From assembly GCF_042665075.1 (NCBI RefSeq), contig NZ_JBHTBR010000005.1:1-64000 (forward strand): 64,000 bases of DNA. The letters run 5' to 3'. Of this stretch, positions 43,698 through 53,352 are shown piece after piece (position 1 is the first letter of the stretch; each line of letters opens with the position of its first letter). The notes below the pieces were generated by a model. The model was not told the origin of the DNA, made no database searches, and worked only from the letters and a program-made list of their open reading frames with translations. The DNA comes from Hirschia litorea (GTDB lineage: Bacteria > Pseudomonadota > Alphaproteobacteria > Caulobacterales > Hyphomonadaceae). The position numbers and the translations under genes were made by a program.

Positions 43698-43939
43698 TGA
43701 AAGCGCGTGTACATGTTAGTTTGAAGCCTGGTGTTCTTGACCCACAAGGCAAAACAGTAGCCGACACACTCTCCCGCCTTGGCTTTGATGAAGTAGGCGA
43801 AGTGCGCGTGGGTAAAGTGATTGAACTTGAGCTTGAAGACGGCCTTGATGCTTCCGCAGCTCAAGCACGCGTCACTGAAATGTGCGAAAAACTTCTCGCC
43901 AACACAGTGATAGAAAAATACGAGATCGAACTCGCTTAA
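43697..43939 (+). CDS. purS: FGAM synthase subunit PurS
   Basis: An 80-residue small subunit of the three-part FGAM synthase (PurS-PurQ-PurL). The pattern MKARVHVSLKPGVLDPQGK, VADTLSRLGFDEVGEVRVGK and the ending CEKLLANTVIEKYEIE is typical. Its presence explains why PurL and PurQ are separate proteins. It lies between purC (1-bp overlap) and purQ (76 bp on). Confidence 0.95.
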   Translation: MKARVHVSLKPGVLDPQGKTVADTLSRLGFDEVGEVRVGKVIELELEDGLDASAAQARVTEMCEKLLANTVIEKYEIELA

Positions 43940-44015
43940 GCGTATGAGCCAGTGAAAGCTGGCTCCTTCCTCTCTTCCCAACTTGCCGACCTAATTTTAA
44001 AAGGTGCCTTTGAAA

Positions 44016-44696
44016 ATGAAAACTGCCGTTATTGTATTCCCCGGATCAAACTGCGACCGCGATGCGCAAACGGCACTTCACCGTGCAACAGGCAAAGAAC
44101 CATCAATGGTATGGCACAAGGATGCCAGCATCCCTGAAGGCACAGACCTCGTAATGGTCCCAGGCGGTTTTTCCTATGGGGACCACTTGCGCTGTGGAGC
44201 CATTGCAGGAAACTCACCCGTCATTGAGGCTCTAAAAAAACACGCAGATCGCGGCGGCTATATCCTCGGTGTCTGTAACGGCTTTCAAATTTTAACAGAA
44301 ACCGGTCTTCTTCCTGGTGCCTTAATGCGCAATGCATCTTTGCACTTTGTTTGCCGCCAGCAGCGCTTAATCGTAGAAAACGCAAATACTGATTTCACAC
44401 GTCTTTACCGCTCTCAGGATGAAATCATGGTGCCAATTGCTCACCATGATGGAAATTACTTCGCTGACGAAAAAACGCTCGATATATTAGAAGGCAATGG
44501 CCGTATTCCGTTCAAATATGCAGCCGGTGAAAATCCAAACGGTTCTGCACGTGATATTGCAGGTATAACGTCTAAAAATGGCCGCGTACTTGGTATGATG
44601 CCTCACCCAGAGCGTGCGATTGGTGGCCATGAAGGCGGCACAGATGGTGCGATTATGTTTGACAGTCTTGTTCAATCCCTGAGCGTCTCTGCCTAA
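44016..44696 (+). CDS. purQ: FGAM synthase, glutaminase subunit PurQ
   Basis: A 226-residue class I glutamine amidotransferase supplying ammonia to PurL. The start at 44016 (MKTAVIVFPGSNCDRDAQTA) gives the family N-terminus, with AAGGTG upstream. The nucleophile Cys lies in ILGVCNGFQIL (about 86-96), the oxyanion region in GGFSYGDHLRCGAIA, and the His/Glu pair in MPHPERAIGG. It is followed by an unrecognised gene in the same direction before purL. Confidence 0.95.
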   Translation: MKTAVIVFPGSNCDRDAQTALHRATGKEPSMVWHKDASIPEGTDLVMVPGGFSYGDHLRCGAIAGNSPVIEALKKHADRGGYILGVCNGFQILTETGLLPGALMRNASLHFVCRQQRLIVENANTDFTRLYRSQDEIMVPIAHHDGNYFADEKTLDILEGNGRIPFKYAAGENPNGSARDIAGITSKNGRVLGMMPHPERAIGGHEGGTDGAIMFDSLVQSLSVSA

Positions 44697-44743
44697 GCAA
44701 AGCCCTGTTAAAGCGTACATTCAAACACTTAGAGGATTCATAA

Positions 44744-45352
44744 ATGACTGCCTTACAAGAGCTTTTATCGATTTCTACCCCCCCTCTAGGTCCTAAAACA
44801 CATGCTGACAGCATAAAAGATGACGATCTAAAGAGCTTGTTGGCGACCCATAATGGCTTCTTCTCTCTTGAAAACGCTCTTTGGGTTTTCTCTGATGAAA
44901 GCCTTGTAAATATACCGGGACACAACCACCCAGAGATCCAAAATTGGTCACGCAAATACCCTAAAACGGGTGGTGTCAGTCATGCTTTTGCAGTGGATGC
45001 TATCGGTTATCCCTTCTTCACATCCAACCAAGGCATTTTGCGAATGGATTTGGAAACCGGGAAATTTGTCCGAGTTGCAATGGATCTTGAAGGCTGGGCT
45101 GCACGCATTCTAAAAGAATATTCACGCCTCACAGCATGGCGTCTTTGTCATGACTGGCAAGATGTACACGGCCCTTTACCAGATGGTCACCGCCTTTTTC
45201 CTAAAATGCCATTTGTGGGCGGAGGTGAAGAAACAGTCGAGAATATGGCCGCTGCCCCCCTCGTAGAATTAATTAGCTTCTACCAAGAATTAGCACAGCA
45301 AATTCGCGATATGCCTGAAGGCGGCGAAATCGAAATTCGCATGGTCGATTAA
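44744..45352 (+). CDS. unrecognised protein between purQ and purL
   Basis: A 202-residue soluble protein I do not assign. The first part (LLATHNGFFSLENALWVFSD then NHPEIQNWSRKYPKTGGVSH) and the segment AFAVDAIGYPFFTSNQGILR with MDLETGKF recall the general layout of SMI1/KNR4, DUF1851 or DUF2625-type proteins (compact alpha/beta domains, some acting as toxin immunity factors), but no diagnostic motif is decisive. A cell-biology role in purine synthesis is not indicated. It lies 48 bp after purQ with GAGGA upstream, so it may be co-transcribed. Confidence 0.6.
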   Translation: MTALQELLSISTPPLGPKTHADSIKDDDLKSLLATHNGFFSLENALWVFSDESLVNIPGHNHPEIQNWSRKYPKTGGVSHAFAVDAIGYPFFTSNQGILRMDLETGKFVRVAMDLEGWAARILKEYSRLTAWRLCHDWQDVHGPLPDGHRLFPKMPFVGGGEETVENMAAAPLVELISFYQELAQQIRDMPEGGEIEIRMVD

Positions 45353-45368
45353 ACCATTCCAAGAATTT

Positions 45369-45758
45369 CTAATATCGTTTCGGGAATACGCCTGTTTTAT
45401 ACAGCGTCTTAAATTCTGATTCTGTCAGCAATTCTGCTCCAAATTTTTCAGCCGTCATCATTTTCGATGGCGGTGCAGATGGACCGCAGACAAGAAAATC
45501 CAACCTCTTGGTGACATTCCCAACCACGTCAAATCCCGCAGCATAGGCTTCATCCCCATATTGCTCATTTACTTCGGGACTAAAGCCCACAACGCACATT
45601 AACAGCTTGCGTTGCTCTGGGTCCGTCGTTTGAAATTGAAAATCACGCGCCTTACGAATCGCCATCCATGCCTCAGCTTCATCCAGCATTTCAATTTCTG
45701 AATTCGGCATATCAGTTTTCAAACTCAAGATATGAAACGGGTCTGGCGTATAAGTCAT
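45369..45758 (-). CDS. BRCT-domain-like protein
   Basis: A roughly 129-residue protein. Residues about 52-118 look like a single BRCT domain: LLMCVVGFSPEVNEQYGDEA, AGFDVVGNVTKRLDFLVCGP, then KMMTAEKFGAELLTESEFKT. This matches the BRCT fold of NAD-dependent DNA ligases (K..KA...G..I..E..F). The N-terminal 50 residues are mainly helical. No enzymatic domain is attached, so it would be a stand-alone binding module. The start at 45758 has GGAGA upstream. It lies opposite to the flanking pur genes. Confidence 0.75.
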   Translation of the reverse strand: MTYTPDPFHILSLKTDMPNSEIEMLDEAEAWMAIRKARDFQFQTTDPEQRKLLMCVVGFSPEVNEQYGDEAYAAGFDVVGNVTKRLDFLVCGPSAPPSKMMTAEKFGAELLTESEFKTLYKTGVFPKRY

Positions 45759-45917
45759 GTAATCTCCAAATGGGTTTAGAGGCAGGCTTAGTTCATAAGC
45801 GCTATTGTGTCTTATAAAAACGCAGCTTAAACCGCAAATTATACGATTTTGTTTTTGTGCTCTATCGCGGCCAGCTGTGGCTAGCGCATTGAGCAAGTTA
45901 ATGCTAAGTGGCGCATC

Positions 45918-48188
45918 ATGAAAAATACCTCACAAAACCTCCCCGCCCGCGACCTTCAGGTTAAAATTCTTGATGCCATGCTCGCTGTTCAAAATGAACA
46001 AGACGCAGCAGAGCGCGGTGTCAACGCTGAAGAATATAAAGTGCTGCTTGATCGCCTCGGTCGCGCACCCAACCGCGTTGAGCTTGGCGTGATCGGTGAA
46101 ATGTGGTCCGAACACTGTTCCTACAAATCTTCACGCATGCATTTGGCAAAATTCCCAACCAAAGGTGCTCGCGTTATTCAAGGCCCCGGCGAGAATGCAG
46201 GTGTTGTAGATATTGATGATGGTCAGGCATGTATCTTCAAGATGGAAAGCCACAACCACCCTTCATTCATTGAGCCATATCAAGGCGCTGCCACAGGTGT
46301 TGGCGGTATTTTGCGTGATGTGTTCACAATGGGTGCCCGCCCAGTGGCGCTCGTCAACGCATTGCGTTTTGGTGAAACAAGCCACCCCAAAACACGCGGA
46401 CTCGTCTCTGGTGTTGTTGCTGGTATCGGCGGCTATGGAAACTGTGTCGGTGTACCAACTGTTGCTGGTGAGACCCAATTTCATAAAGGCTATAACGGCA
46501 ATATCCTCGTCAATGCGATGGCTGTTGGTTTGGCTGACCAAGACAAAATCTTCTACGCCAAAGGCGCGGTCCCAGGTCGCTCCGTTATGTATGTGGGTGC
46601 GAAAACGGGCCGTGACGGTATTGGTGGTGCGTCCATGTCATCTGCTGAATTTGCAGAAGGTGATGAAGAAAAACGCCCAACAGTTCAAGTTGGAGCCCCT
46701 TTCACTGAAAAGCTATTGATCGAAGCTTGTCTTGAATTGATGGCAACAGACGCAATCGAATCTATTCAAGATATGGGCGCAGCCGGCCTAACTTCTTCTG
46801 CCGTTGAAATCGCAGACAAAGGCGGCATCGGTATCGAGATGGACCTTGATGCCGTACCTCAGCGTGAATACGGAATGACCGCATTTGAAATCATGCTGTC
46901 TGAATCCCAAGAGCGCATGTTGATGATCCTTAAACCGGGTCGTGAAGATGTAGCTAAAGCGATTTTCGACAAATGGGACCTTGATGCAGAAGTCATCGGC
47001 GTCACAACCGATACAAAACGCTTCGTCCTCAAGCAATTTGGAGAAGTTGTCTGTGACATCCCCGTGCCACCACTGGCCGAAGATGCTCCAAAATATGACC
47101 TCCCATGGAACGCTCCATCTGCTGCGCCAGACGTGCCACGTAGCGAAATCCCAACACCGACAGATTTCGCCGCCACACTCAAAACCATGCTTTCCTTGCC
47201 AAACATGGCCTCTAAGCGCTGGATTTGGGAGCAATATGACCGTCACGTTATGGGCGACACACTCGACAGCTCACAATCGGGTGGAGACGCAGCCCTCGTG
47301 CGCGTACATGGCACATCAAAAGCGCTTGCCATCTGTTCAGACTGTAACCCACAATATGTAGCAGCTGATCCATTTGAAGGCGGCAAACAAGCCGTCGCTG
47401 AAGCTTACCGCAACCTTTCCTCGGTTGGGGCTGAGCCAATCGCCATCACAAACAACCTCAACTTCGGAAGCCCAAACAAGCCTGATACAATGGGCTATAT
47501 CGTTAAGGCGATCGAAGGCATGGCAGAAGCGTGTAAAGAGCTTGATTTCCCCGTTGTTTCTGGAAACGTATCGCTCAACAACCAAACAGACGGCGTCGCC
47601 ATTCCACCGACACCCGTGTGTGGCGGGATCGGCCTTGTTAAAGATATCGAGTACACCACAACAGCCTCATCCGCTCGCCTTGGCGATGTGTTGATGCTTG
47701 TGGGTGATATCGGAACCCACCTAAATGCGAGCTTATACTTACGCGAAGTCGTTGGCCGCGAAGAAGGCCCACCGCCCCCCGTAGACCTTGCCACAGAAAA
47801 ACGTCGCGGTGAGTTTGTGCGTTCGCTTATTAAAGGTAAGCTTGTCACTGCATGTCACGATGTATCCGATGGTGGCCTTGCATGTGCAGCCGCTGAAATG
47901 GGTATCGGCTCAGGTGTAGGTGTTGCCCTCAATAATGCAATGCTAGACGATGATGCAGACCTCCTCGCACACTATTTTGGCGAAGACCAAGGCCGCTATT
48001 TGCTCGCAATTTCACCGGGCAATGTCTCAGATGTCATGACGCAAGCGCTTGATGCAAACATTCCTCTAATTCCAATTGGACAATTTGCAGGTGAAAGCAT
48101 CCAGCTTGGCGATCAATCCATCACGCTGGCTGATTTGCGAGCAGCTTATGAAGGCTGGATGCCAGAATACATGGCCAGCGTGAATTAA
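45918..48188 (+). CDS. purL: FGAM synthase, large subunit PurL
   Basis: A 756-residue ATP-dependent amide ligase, the small-PurL type that works with PurS and PurQ to make FGAM from FGAR. Motifs: GEMWSEHCSYKSSR, GPGENAGVVDIDDG, FKMESHNHPSFIEPYQGAAT with GVGGILRDVF, and DGIGGASMSS. The C-terminal half repeats the AIRS-like fold (GNVSLNNQTDG, VTACHDVSDGGLACAAAEMG). It is separated from purCSQ by about 1.2 kb and is followed by a strong terminator. Confidence 0.96.
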   Translation: MKNTSQNLPARDLQVKILDAMLAVQNEQDAAERGVNAEEYKVLLDRLGRAPNRVELGVIGEMWSEHCSYKSSRMHLAKFPTKGARVIQGPGENAGVVDIDDGQACIFKMESHNHPSFIEPYQGAATGVGGILRDVFTMGARPVALVNALRFGETSHPKTRGLVSGVVAGIGGYGNCVGVPTVAGETQFHKGYNGNILVNAMAVGLADQDKIFYAKGAVPGRSVMYVGAKTGRDGIGGASMSSAEFAEGDEEKRPTVQVGAPFTEKLLIEACLELMATDAIESIQDMGAAGLTSSAVEIADKGGIGIEMDLDAVPQREYGMTAFEIMLSESQERMLMILKPGREDVAKAIFDKWDLDAEVIGVTTDTKRFVLKQFGEVVCDIPVPPLAEDAPKYDLPWNAPSAAPDVPRSEIPTPTDFAATLKTMLSLPNMASKRWIWEQYDRHVMGDTLDSSQSGGDAALVRVHGTSKALAICSDCNPQYVAADPFEGGKQAVAEAYRNLSSVGAEPIAITNNLNFGSPNKPDTMGYIVKAIEGMAEACKELDFPVVSGNVSLNNQTDGVAIPPTPVCGGIGLVKDIEYTTTASSARLGDVLMLVGDIGTHLNASLYLREVVGREEGPPPPVDLATEKRRGEFVRSLIKGKLVTACHDVSDGGLACAAAEMGIGSGVGVALNNAMLDDDADLLAHYFGEDQGRYLLAISPGNVSDVMTQALDANIPLIPIGQFAGESIQLGDQSITLADLRAAYEGWMPEYMASVN

Positions 48189-48213
48189 TCGCTTCACTCA
48201 AAAAGCACACATA

Positions 48214-48252
48214 AATAAGCCCCGAAACAGTCAGTGTTTCGGGGCTTATTGT
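48214..48252. terminator. bidirectional terminator after purL
   Basis: AATAAGCCCCGAAACA (48214-48229) pairs exactly with TGTTTCGGGGCTTATT (48235-48250). Confidence 0.88.
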
Positions 48253-48272
48253 TTTCTAATCCATATTCCGAC

Positions 48273-48788
48273 TTATGCCTGCGGCGGCATTAAATAATCA
48301 CGCTTACCAAGAGGCACACCTTGGCTTCTTAGCAAAGCGTAAGCTGTCGTCGCGTGAAAGTTCAAATTCGTCACCACAAATGACAAAGTATATTCTGCTC
48401 CTGTCATGGGCATTGTTTTGTCTTTACCCGCTGGAATGTCCAACACGGTATCCGCATTGGCATTAATTGCATCATCTGGCGTTTCCATGATGTGAGCAAT
48501 CGCTTTGTCACAACGCTCAATCAATTGCGCAAAACTTGTTTCAACATCAGGTAGGTTGGGCATATCACGACCTGATAGACGCGATGCGCCACGCGCAGAC
48601 ATATCTGTCGCAATTTGAACCTGACGCACCATAGGAAACATATCTGGAGCCAGACGCGCATTTAAGAAAACGCTATCTTCCACACCAATCGCTTCTGCAT
48701 GTGCCTGTGCTTTTGCAAGAACGCCTTTCAGCGCGCCCAATGTCTGCCCCGTTGTGGTTTTCAATACCTGAGAAATAGTCAAGCTCAT
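48273..48788 (-). CDS. DUF1993 family protein
   Basis: A 171-residue protein of the DUF1993 family (DinB-like helical fold); function unknown. Typical blocks are FLNARLAPDMFPMVRQVQIA, DMSARGASRLSGRDMP, ETSFAQLIERCDKAIAHI and the end NLNFHATTAYALLRSQGVPL with GKRDYL. The start at 48788 has GGGAGACA upstream. It converges on purL and is divergent from the M2 peptidase gene. Confidence 0.87.
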   Translation of the reverse strand: MSLTISQVLKTTTGQTLGALKGVLAKAQAHAEAIGVEDSVFLNARLAPDMFPMVRQVQIATDMSARGASRLSGRDMPNLPDVETSFAQLIERCDKAIAHIMETPDDAINANADTVLDIPAGKDKTMPMTGAEYTLSFVVTNLNFHATTAYALLRSQGVPLGKRDYLMPPQA

Positions 48789-49114
48789 CTGTGTCTCCCT
48801 CGCCTGTTTGTCCTCAATGTGCAATAGCGCACAGGATAAACTTCATTTTCTATAGTTACTAAGCTGCAGCCGGATTTCAAGAGGCACCACAGATTTAAAC
48901 TTAACTATTTTATTTTATCGCCAAGCCTCATCACCACACAAAATTTCGTCGCACTCCCTACCCCATTTCGGTCAACTTTCAACATAGATGAACCAAATGA
49001 ATGCATACAAAAATCAATTTGATAGATTTAAATTCAACCTATTGACCCCGTTCGGCTGACGGTCTCTCTTAACACTATAAATCACCTGTTAATGGTTTGA
49101 TCGGGGAAACTCCT
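48789..49114. other. divergent spacer, DUF1993 / M2 peptidase
   Basis: 325 bp without a recognisable gene. AT-rich stretches probably contain the promoters for both sides, but no convincing -35/-10 pair can be fixed. Confidence 0.35.
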
Positions 49115-50971
49115 ATGAAAAAAATTCTACTCGGAAGCGCCGCTCTTCTGGTTGCTGCTTGTGCTTCAACACAAGCGCCGTGGCATAAAACTGAAGCTGT
49201 TGCAGAAGCAGCTCCTAGCAAAGTTGAGGCGAAAAAAGCACCCACAGTCGCCGACGCGCAAGCTTTCATTGAAAGCGCAGAAGCTGAACTTGCTGAAATG
49301 GGTGAGTACGCCGCCCGTGTTTACTGGCTTCAAGCGACAAACATCAATTTTGATTCAAACTGGCTTGTCTCTAAAGTTGGCGCAAAAACAACTGAAGCAG
49401 CTGTACGCCTTGCAAATGGCACGAAGCAATTTGAAGGCATGGATCTTCCAGCCGATCTTGCACGTAAAATGGCAATCTTGAAGGCAGGCATCACAATTCC
49501 AGCCCCTTCAACTGAAGGCGCTGCTGATGAATTAGCAACGCTCACAACACGCCTCGACAGCACATATTCAACAGGCACATTTGAATACAAAGGCGAGAAG
49601 CTGAACCTTACGCAGCTTTCCAACATTATTGCTGAAAGCCGCGACCCAGAAGAACTTGCAACAGTTTGGACTGGCTGGCGTGAAATTTCTAAGCCAATGA
49701 AAGACGACTATGCCCGCATGGTAGAAATCGCCAATGAAGGTGCGCGTGAGCTTGGCTTTAAAGACACGGCCGACATGTGGCTTGCAAACTATGACATGCC
49801 ATCAGCGGATATGGAAAAAGAGGTTGAGCGTCTTTGGACCCAAGTTGAACCACTTTATGACCAATTGCATTGTAAAGTTCGCGCTGATCTAAACGAAAAA
49901 TACGGTGACGATGTTCAATCCGAAGATGGTTTCATCCGTGCAGACCTTCTTGGAAACATGTGGGCGCAGCAATGGTCAAACATTTATGATGTCGTTGGCC
50001 CTCAAGCGTCTGGACCATCTTACGATGTGACAACCAAGCTAGAAGAGAAAGGCTACACACCGCTCAAAATGGTTGAAGTTGCTGAAGACTTCTTCACATC
50101 CATGGGCCTAGACCCACTACCAGAAACATTCTGGGAACGCTCGCAAATCACCCGTCCACGTGATCGTGAAGTCGTGTGTCATGCGTCAGCTTGGGATTTG
50201 GATAGCAAAGATGATATCCGTATCAAAATGTGTACACAGGTGAATTCAGAAGACTTCCAAACTGTTCACCACGAACTAGGTCACAACTATTATCAACGTG
50301 CCTATAAAAACCAAGACTATCTCCACCAAAACGGTGCACACGATGGATTCCACGAAGCCATTGGTGACTTCTTGGCGCTATCAATCACGCCTTCCTACCT
50401 CAAAGATATTGGCCTGATTGAAGAGTCTGAAATTCCTGATGCATCCGCCGACACTGGTTTGCTGATGAACCAGGCGCTAGATAAAATCGCCTTCTTGCCA
50501 TTTGGTTTGATGGTCGACAAATGGCGTTGGCAGGTATTCCGTGGTGAAACAACACCAGAAGAATACAATGATGCATGGGTAAAACTGCGCCAAGAATACC
50601 AAGGCATCACGCCGCCAACAGATCGCCCAATGGATGCGTTTGACCCGGGTTCAAAATACCACATTCCGGGTAACACACCTTATCTGCGTTATTTCCTATC
50701 TTTCGTAATGCAGTTCCAATTCCACAAAGCTGCTTGTGAGATGTCAGGATGGGAAGGACCGCTTCACCGTTGTTCAATCTATAACAACAAAGAAGTTGGT
50801 ACCAAATTTAATGCAATGATGGAGATGGGTGCATCCAAACCTTGGCCGGATGCGCTTGAAGCCTTCACTGGTACTCGCGAAATGGATGGTTCTGCCATCA
50901 TCGAATATTTCGATCCATTGATGACTTACCTTAAAGAAGAAAACGAAGGTCGCTCTTGCGGCTGGAAGTAA
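49115..50971 (+). CDS. M2 family peptidyl-dipeptidase lipoprotein (ACE-like)
   Basis: A roughly 618-residue zinc peptidase of the M2 family, the group of angiotensin-converting enzyme, which removes dipeptides from peptide C-termini. The lipobox LVAAC lies near residue 16, so it is membrane-anchored in the periplasm. The zinc site HHELGH is near residue 384, followed by the third ligand in HEAIGDFLALS. Other M2 landmarks are NMWAQQWSNIYD, CHASAWDL and RYFLSFVMQFQFHKAAC. GGGGAA precedes the ATG at 49115. It is monocistronic. Confidence 0.93.
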   Translation: MKKILLGSAALLVAACASTQAPWHKTEAVAEAAPSKVEAKKAPTVADAQAFIESAEAELAEMGEYAARVYWLQATNINFDSNWLVSKVGAKTTEAAVRLANGTKQFEGMDLPADLARKMAILKAGITIPAPSTEGAADELATLTTRLDSTYSTGTFEYKGEKLNLTQLSNIIAESRDPEELATVWTGWREISKPMKDDYARMVEIANEGARELGFKDTADMWLANYDMPSADMEKEVERLWTQVEPLYDQLHCKVRADLNEKYGDDVQSEDGFIRADLLGNMWAQQWSNIYDVVGPQASGPSYDVTTKLEEKGYTPLKMVEVAEDFFTSMGLDPLPETFWERSQITRPRDREVVCHASAWDLDSKDDIRIKMCTQVNSEDFQTVHHELGHNYYQRAYKNQDYLHQNGAHDGFHEAIGDFLALSITPSYLKDIGLIEESEIPDASADTGLLMNQALDKIAFLPFGLMVDKWRWQVFRGETTPEEYNDAWVKLRQEYQGITPPTDRPMDAFDPGSKYHIPGNTPYLRYFLSFVMQFQFHKAACEMSGWEGPLHRCSIYNNKEVGTKFNAMMEMGASKPWPDALEAFTGTREMDGSAIIEYFDPLMTYLKEENEGRSCGWK

Positions 50972-51025
50972 ACTAAATTGATGCTATGCGGCGCAATCCT
51001 GTGCCGCATAGCATTTTTAAAACCT

Positions 51026-51943
51026 CTAAATAAGCGCCCCACATACATCTTCTGCAATTGCAGCATGAATGCTATTTGCCGCCGAATCTGTTGGGTTGGG
51101 CACATTTGTAAAGCTCACAACAATAATCGGCCCTTGCGCCAAACCTTCCGGTGCCACTGCAAACCCCACATCATTATTTGCACGGTTAGAACTGGTTCCG
51201 GTTTTATCACCCGCAAGCCAGCCCGCAGGAAATCCAGCGCGCAAACGATCCAATCCCGTATTTGCCAAAATCATCCAGCCATGCAGCGTTTTGCGTGATC
51301 CATCTTTTAATACATCGCCAAACAAACAGGCTTGCATAAGCCCAAGCATAGCCAATGGCGTTGTAGTATCACGCGGATCATTTGGTGCATTTTCATTAAG
51401 CGCGGGCTCCAACCGATCCAAACGCGTTACCTCATCGCCAAGTTCACGCACCATCGCTGTAAAACCTTCCGGCCCGCCAAGCGATGCAATCAGTAAATTC
51501 GCAGCGGTGTTATCACTTGTGCGAATGGTCGCCGAACACAATTGAGAAATCGTCATCCCCGCCCCATCCGCGTGCGGCGCTGTTTCCGGCGAGTGATACA
51601 CCAAGTCCTCTTTTGCATATTGGATATAACGATCAAGGTCTTCATCGCCTTGATCAACTTTACGCAAGATTAGCGCACCCAATAACCACTTAAATGTTGA
51701 ACACATTGCAAAGCGCTGATCGCCCCGATGAGACAAAACCTCACCTGTCGCCATGTTGATCGCCGCCACACCTATCTCACCCTGCGACCTCAGCTCAAGC
51801 GCATCAAAATCTATTGGGGTGCGCACCGATACCTCAGCTATGTCAGACGGCTGGCTACACCCTAGCAGAACGGTAGCAGCAGCCCCAAAACCCACAAAAT
51901 GTCGCCGCGAAAACGTTGGGTGCGTATCTCGTTTCTGGCTCAT
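51026..51943 (-). CDS. class A beta-lactamase, Tat-exported lipoprotein
   Basis: A roughly 305-residue serine beta-lactamase. All class A motifs are intact: STFK (82-85, nucleophile Ser), SDN (143-145), ExxLN as EPALN (179-183) and KTG (247-249). The N-terminus has SRRHFVGFG (twin Arg at 13-14) followed by a hydrophobic run and lipobox LLGC (Cys29), so it is predicted to be exported by Tat and lipidated. It hydrolyses beta-lactam rings; the spectrum cannot be read from sequence. The start at 51943 has GAGGG. There are no mobile-element traces around it, so it looks native to the chromosome. Confidence 0.94.
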   Translation of the reverse strand: MSQKRDTHPTFSRRHFVGFGAAATVLLGCSQPSDIAEVSVRTPIDFDALELRSQGEIGVAAINMATGEVLSHRGDQRFAMCSTFKWLLGALILRKVDQGDEDLDRYIQYAKEDLVYHSPETAPHADGAGMTISQLCSATIRTSDNTAANLLIASLGGPEGFTAMVRELGDEVTRLDRLEPALNENAPNDPRDTTTPLAMLGLMQACLFGDVLKDGSRKTLHGWMILANTGLDRLRAGFPAGWLAGDKTGTSSNRANNDVGFAVAPEGLAQGPIIVVSFTNVPNPTDSAANSIHAAIAEDVCGALI

Positions 51944-52135
51944 TTCAGTCCCTCTCAAAATAAACAACCTATATTTAGTCAGCATTTATCCTGCGAATAC
52001 AGCCCGAATATGGCGCAATACGCCTCCCTTCGCCACACACAGCTAGAATATGCAGATGCTTCAACACTCTAGCCTTGTAAACACATGCAGCAATGCTCTA
52101 ATGAGAATAGGAAACCGGAATAAATTTCAGGGATA

Positions 52136-52384
52136 ATGCAAATGGCTATGGCACATGATGAACTGCTCGGATATCTACGCGAAGGTTTTCCCGACGCGGA
52201 GATTATTCTCACAGACCTTGCAGGTGATAATAATCACTGGCAAGCGGAAATCGTATCAGAGCAATTCATAGGCAAAACCCGCGTTGCCCAACACCAACTT
52301 GTTTATGCTGCCCTCAAAGGCACAATGGATGGTGCAGATGGTCAGCTCCACGCACTTGCCCTAAAAACACGCGCACCTAAGTAA
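52136..52384 (+). CDS. bolA: BolA family protein
   Basis: An 82-residue BolA/IbaG-type protein that partners monothiol glutaredoxins to hold [2Fe-2S] clusters in iron-sulfur assembly and iron sensing. The class II KH-like fold shows DLAGDNNHWQAEIVSEQF, then the conserved AQHQLVYAAL (with the ligand His) and the ending LHALALKTR. GGGATA precedes the ATG; an internal ATG at 52142 is also possible. grxD lies 970 bp downstream on the same strand, separated by an aldo-keto reductase gene. Confidence 0.92.
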   Translation: MQMAMAHDELLGYLREGFPDAEIILTDLAGDNNHWQAEIVSEQFIGKTRVAQHQLVYAALKGTMDGADGQLHALALKTRAPK

Positions 52385-52422
52385 CACATCAGACCAATTG
52401 CGCTTTAAGATCAGGGTCATAC

Positions 52423-53301
52423 GTGTCCATACCTTCACACCATAACGCCCGTAATCTCCACCTACCAATGCAAGCATTGGGCGCTACTGGTACAGTCTTA
52501 CCCATTTTGGGATATGGTGTTTCAGGATCACTTGCAACGCCTTTAATTGGCGAAGCACACGCCAATCACCTCATCAAACACGCCCGCGAATTGGGGGTGA
52601 GTGTATTCGACACCGCCCCATTCTATGGAAATGGATTGGCAGAAAAACGCCTCGGGATCGGCCTTAAACATAGTGATGCCGACCACCATTTTCCGCGCCC
52701 TTTCATCATCACAAAAGGCGGCACCCATCGTGTCGGCCGCAAAATGTGGAAAGACTTTTCCTTAGAAGGTCTAAGCCACCAACTCAAAGCGAGCCGCGAG
52801 CGCCTTCCCCATATAGATGCCTTCTTTCTGCATGGTCCATCTAATGAAGACCTTACGCCCCAGCTTTTCAAAAACTTAGAACAGCTAAAATCCGACGGAT
52901 GGTTTCAATTCATTGGCATTGCTGGACGCGGCCCTGAGCTTAACACTGCCATTGCATCCGGCGTGTTCGATCTTCTCATGGCCCCAATTCACAAAAACCT
53001 GCCCGCACAAGACCTAGACCGCATTGAAAAAGCACGTACCCAAAACCTTGGCGTTATAGCAATCGAAGCTTTAGCCCCTGCTGCACGCGGTATACGCCTC
53101 TCGCTTGCTCCGGCGGATCTTTGGTATAGCGCTCGCGCTATTGCCCACCGCAAAGCATTCTTGAAAAAGCAATACAGCGCGGATGATTGCTTAAAATGGG
53201 TGTGCCGCTCCGGTTTAGCTGATATTATCCTATCAACAACAACTCGCATTGATCATTTGAGGTCAAATGCTGCATCTTGCACCCCTACGCTTGAAATTTG
53301 A
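52423..53301 (+). CDS. aldo/keto reductase family protein
   Basis: A 292-residue TIM-barrel oxidoreductase that probably reduces carbonyls with NADPH. Motifs: LPILGYGVSG in the first strand, VSVFDTAPFYGNGLAEKRLG (catalytic Asp and Tyr region), KGGTHRVGRKM with Lys, DAFFLHGPS, and the C-terminal KWVCRSGLADIILSTTTR. The start is GTG at 52423, preceded by AGGG. Its position between bolA and grxD suggests co-transcription, though a biochemical link is not evident. Confidence 0.85.
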   Translation: MSIPSHHNARNLHLPMQALGATGTVLPILGYGVSGSLATPLIGEAHANHLIKHARELGVSVFDTAPFYGNGLAEKRLGIGLKHSDADHHFPRPFIITKGGTHRVGRKMWKDFSLEGLSHQLKASRERLPHIDAFFLHGPSNEDLTPQLFKNLEQLKSDGWFQFIGIAGRGPELNTAIASGVFDLLMAPIHKNLPAQDLDRIEKARTQNLGVIAIEALAPAARGIRLSLAPADLWYSARAIAHRKAFLKKQYSADDCLKWVCRSGLADIILSTTTRIDHLRSNAASCTPTLEI

Positions 53302-53352
53302 CCAAGATCAACTTAGCTCTCCAATAACAACACTTACATTCACACTGAGGAC

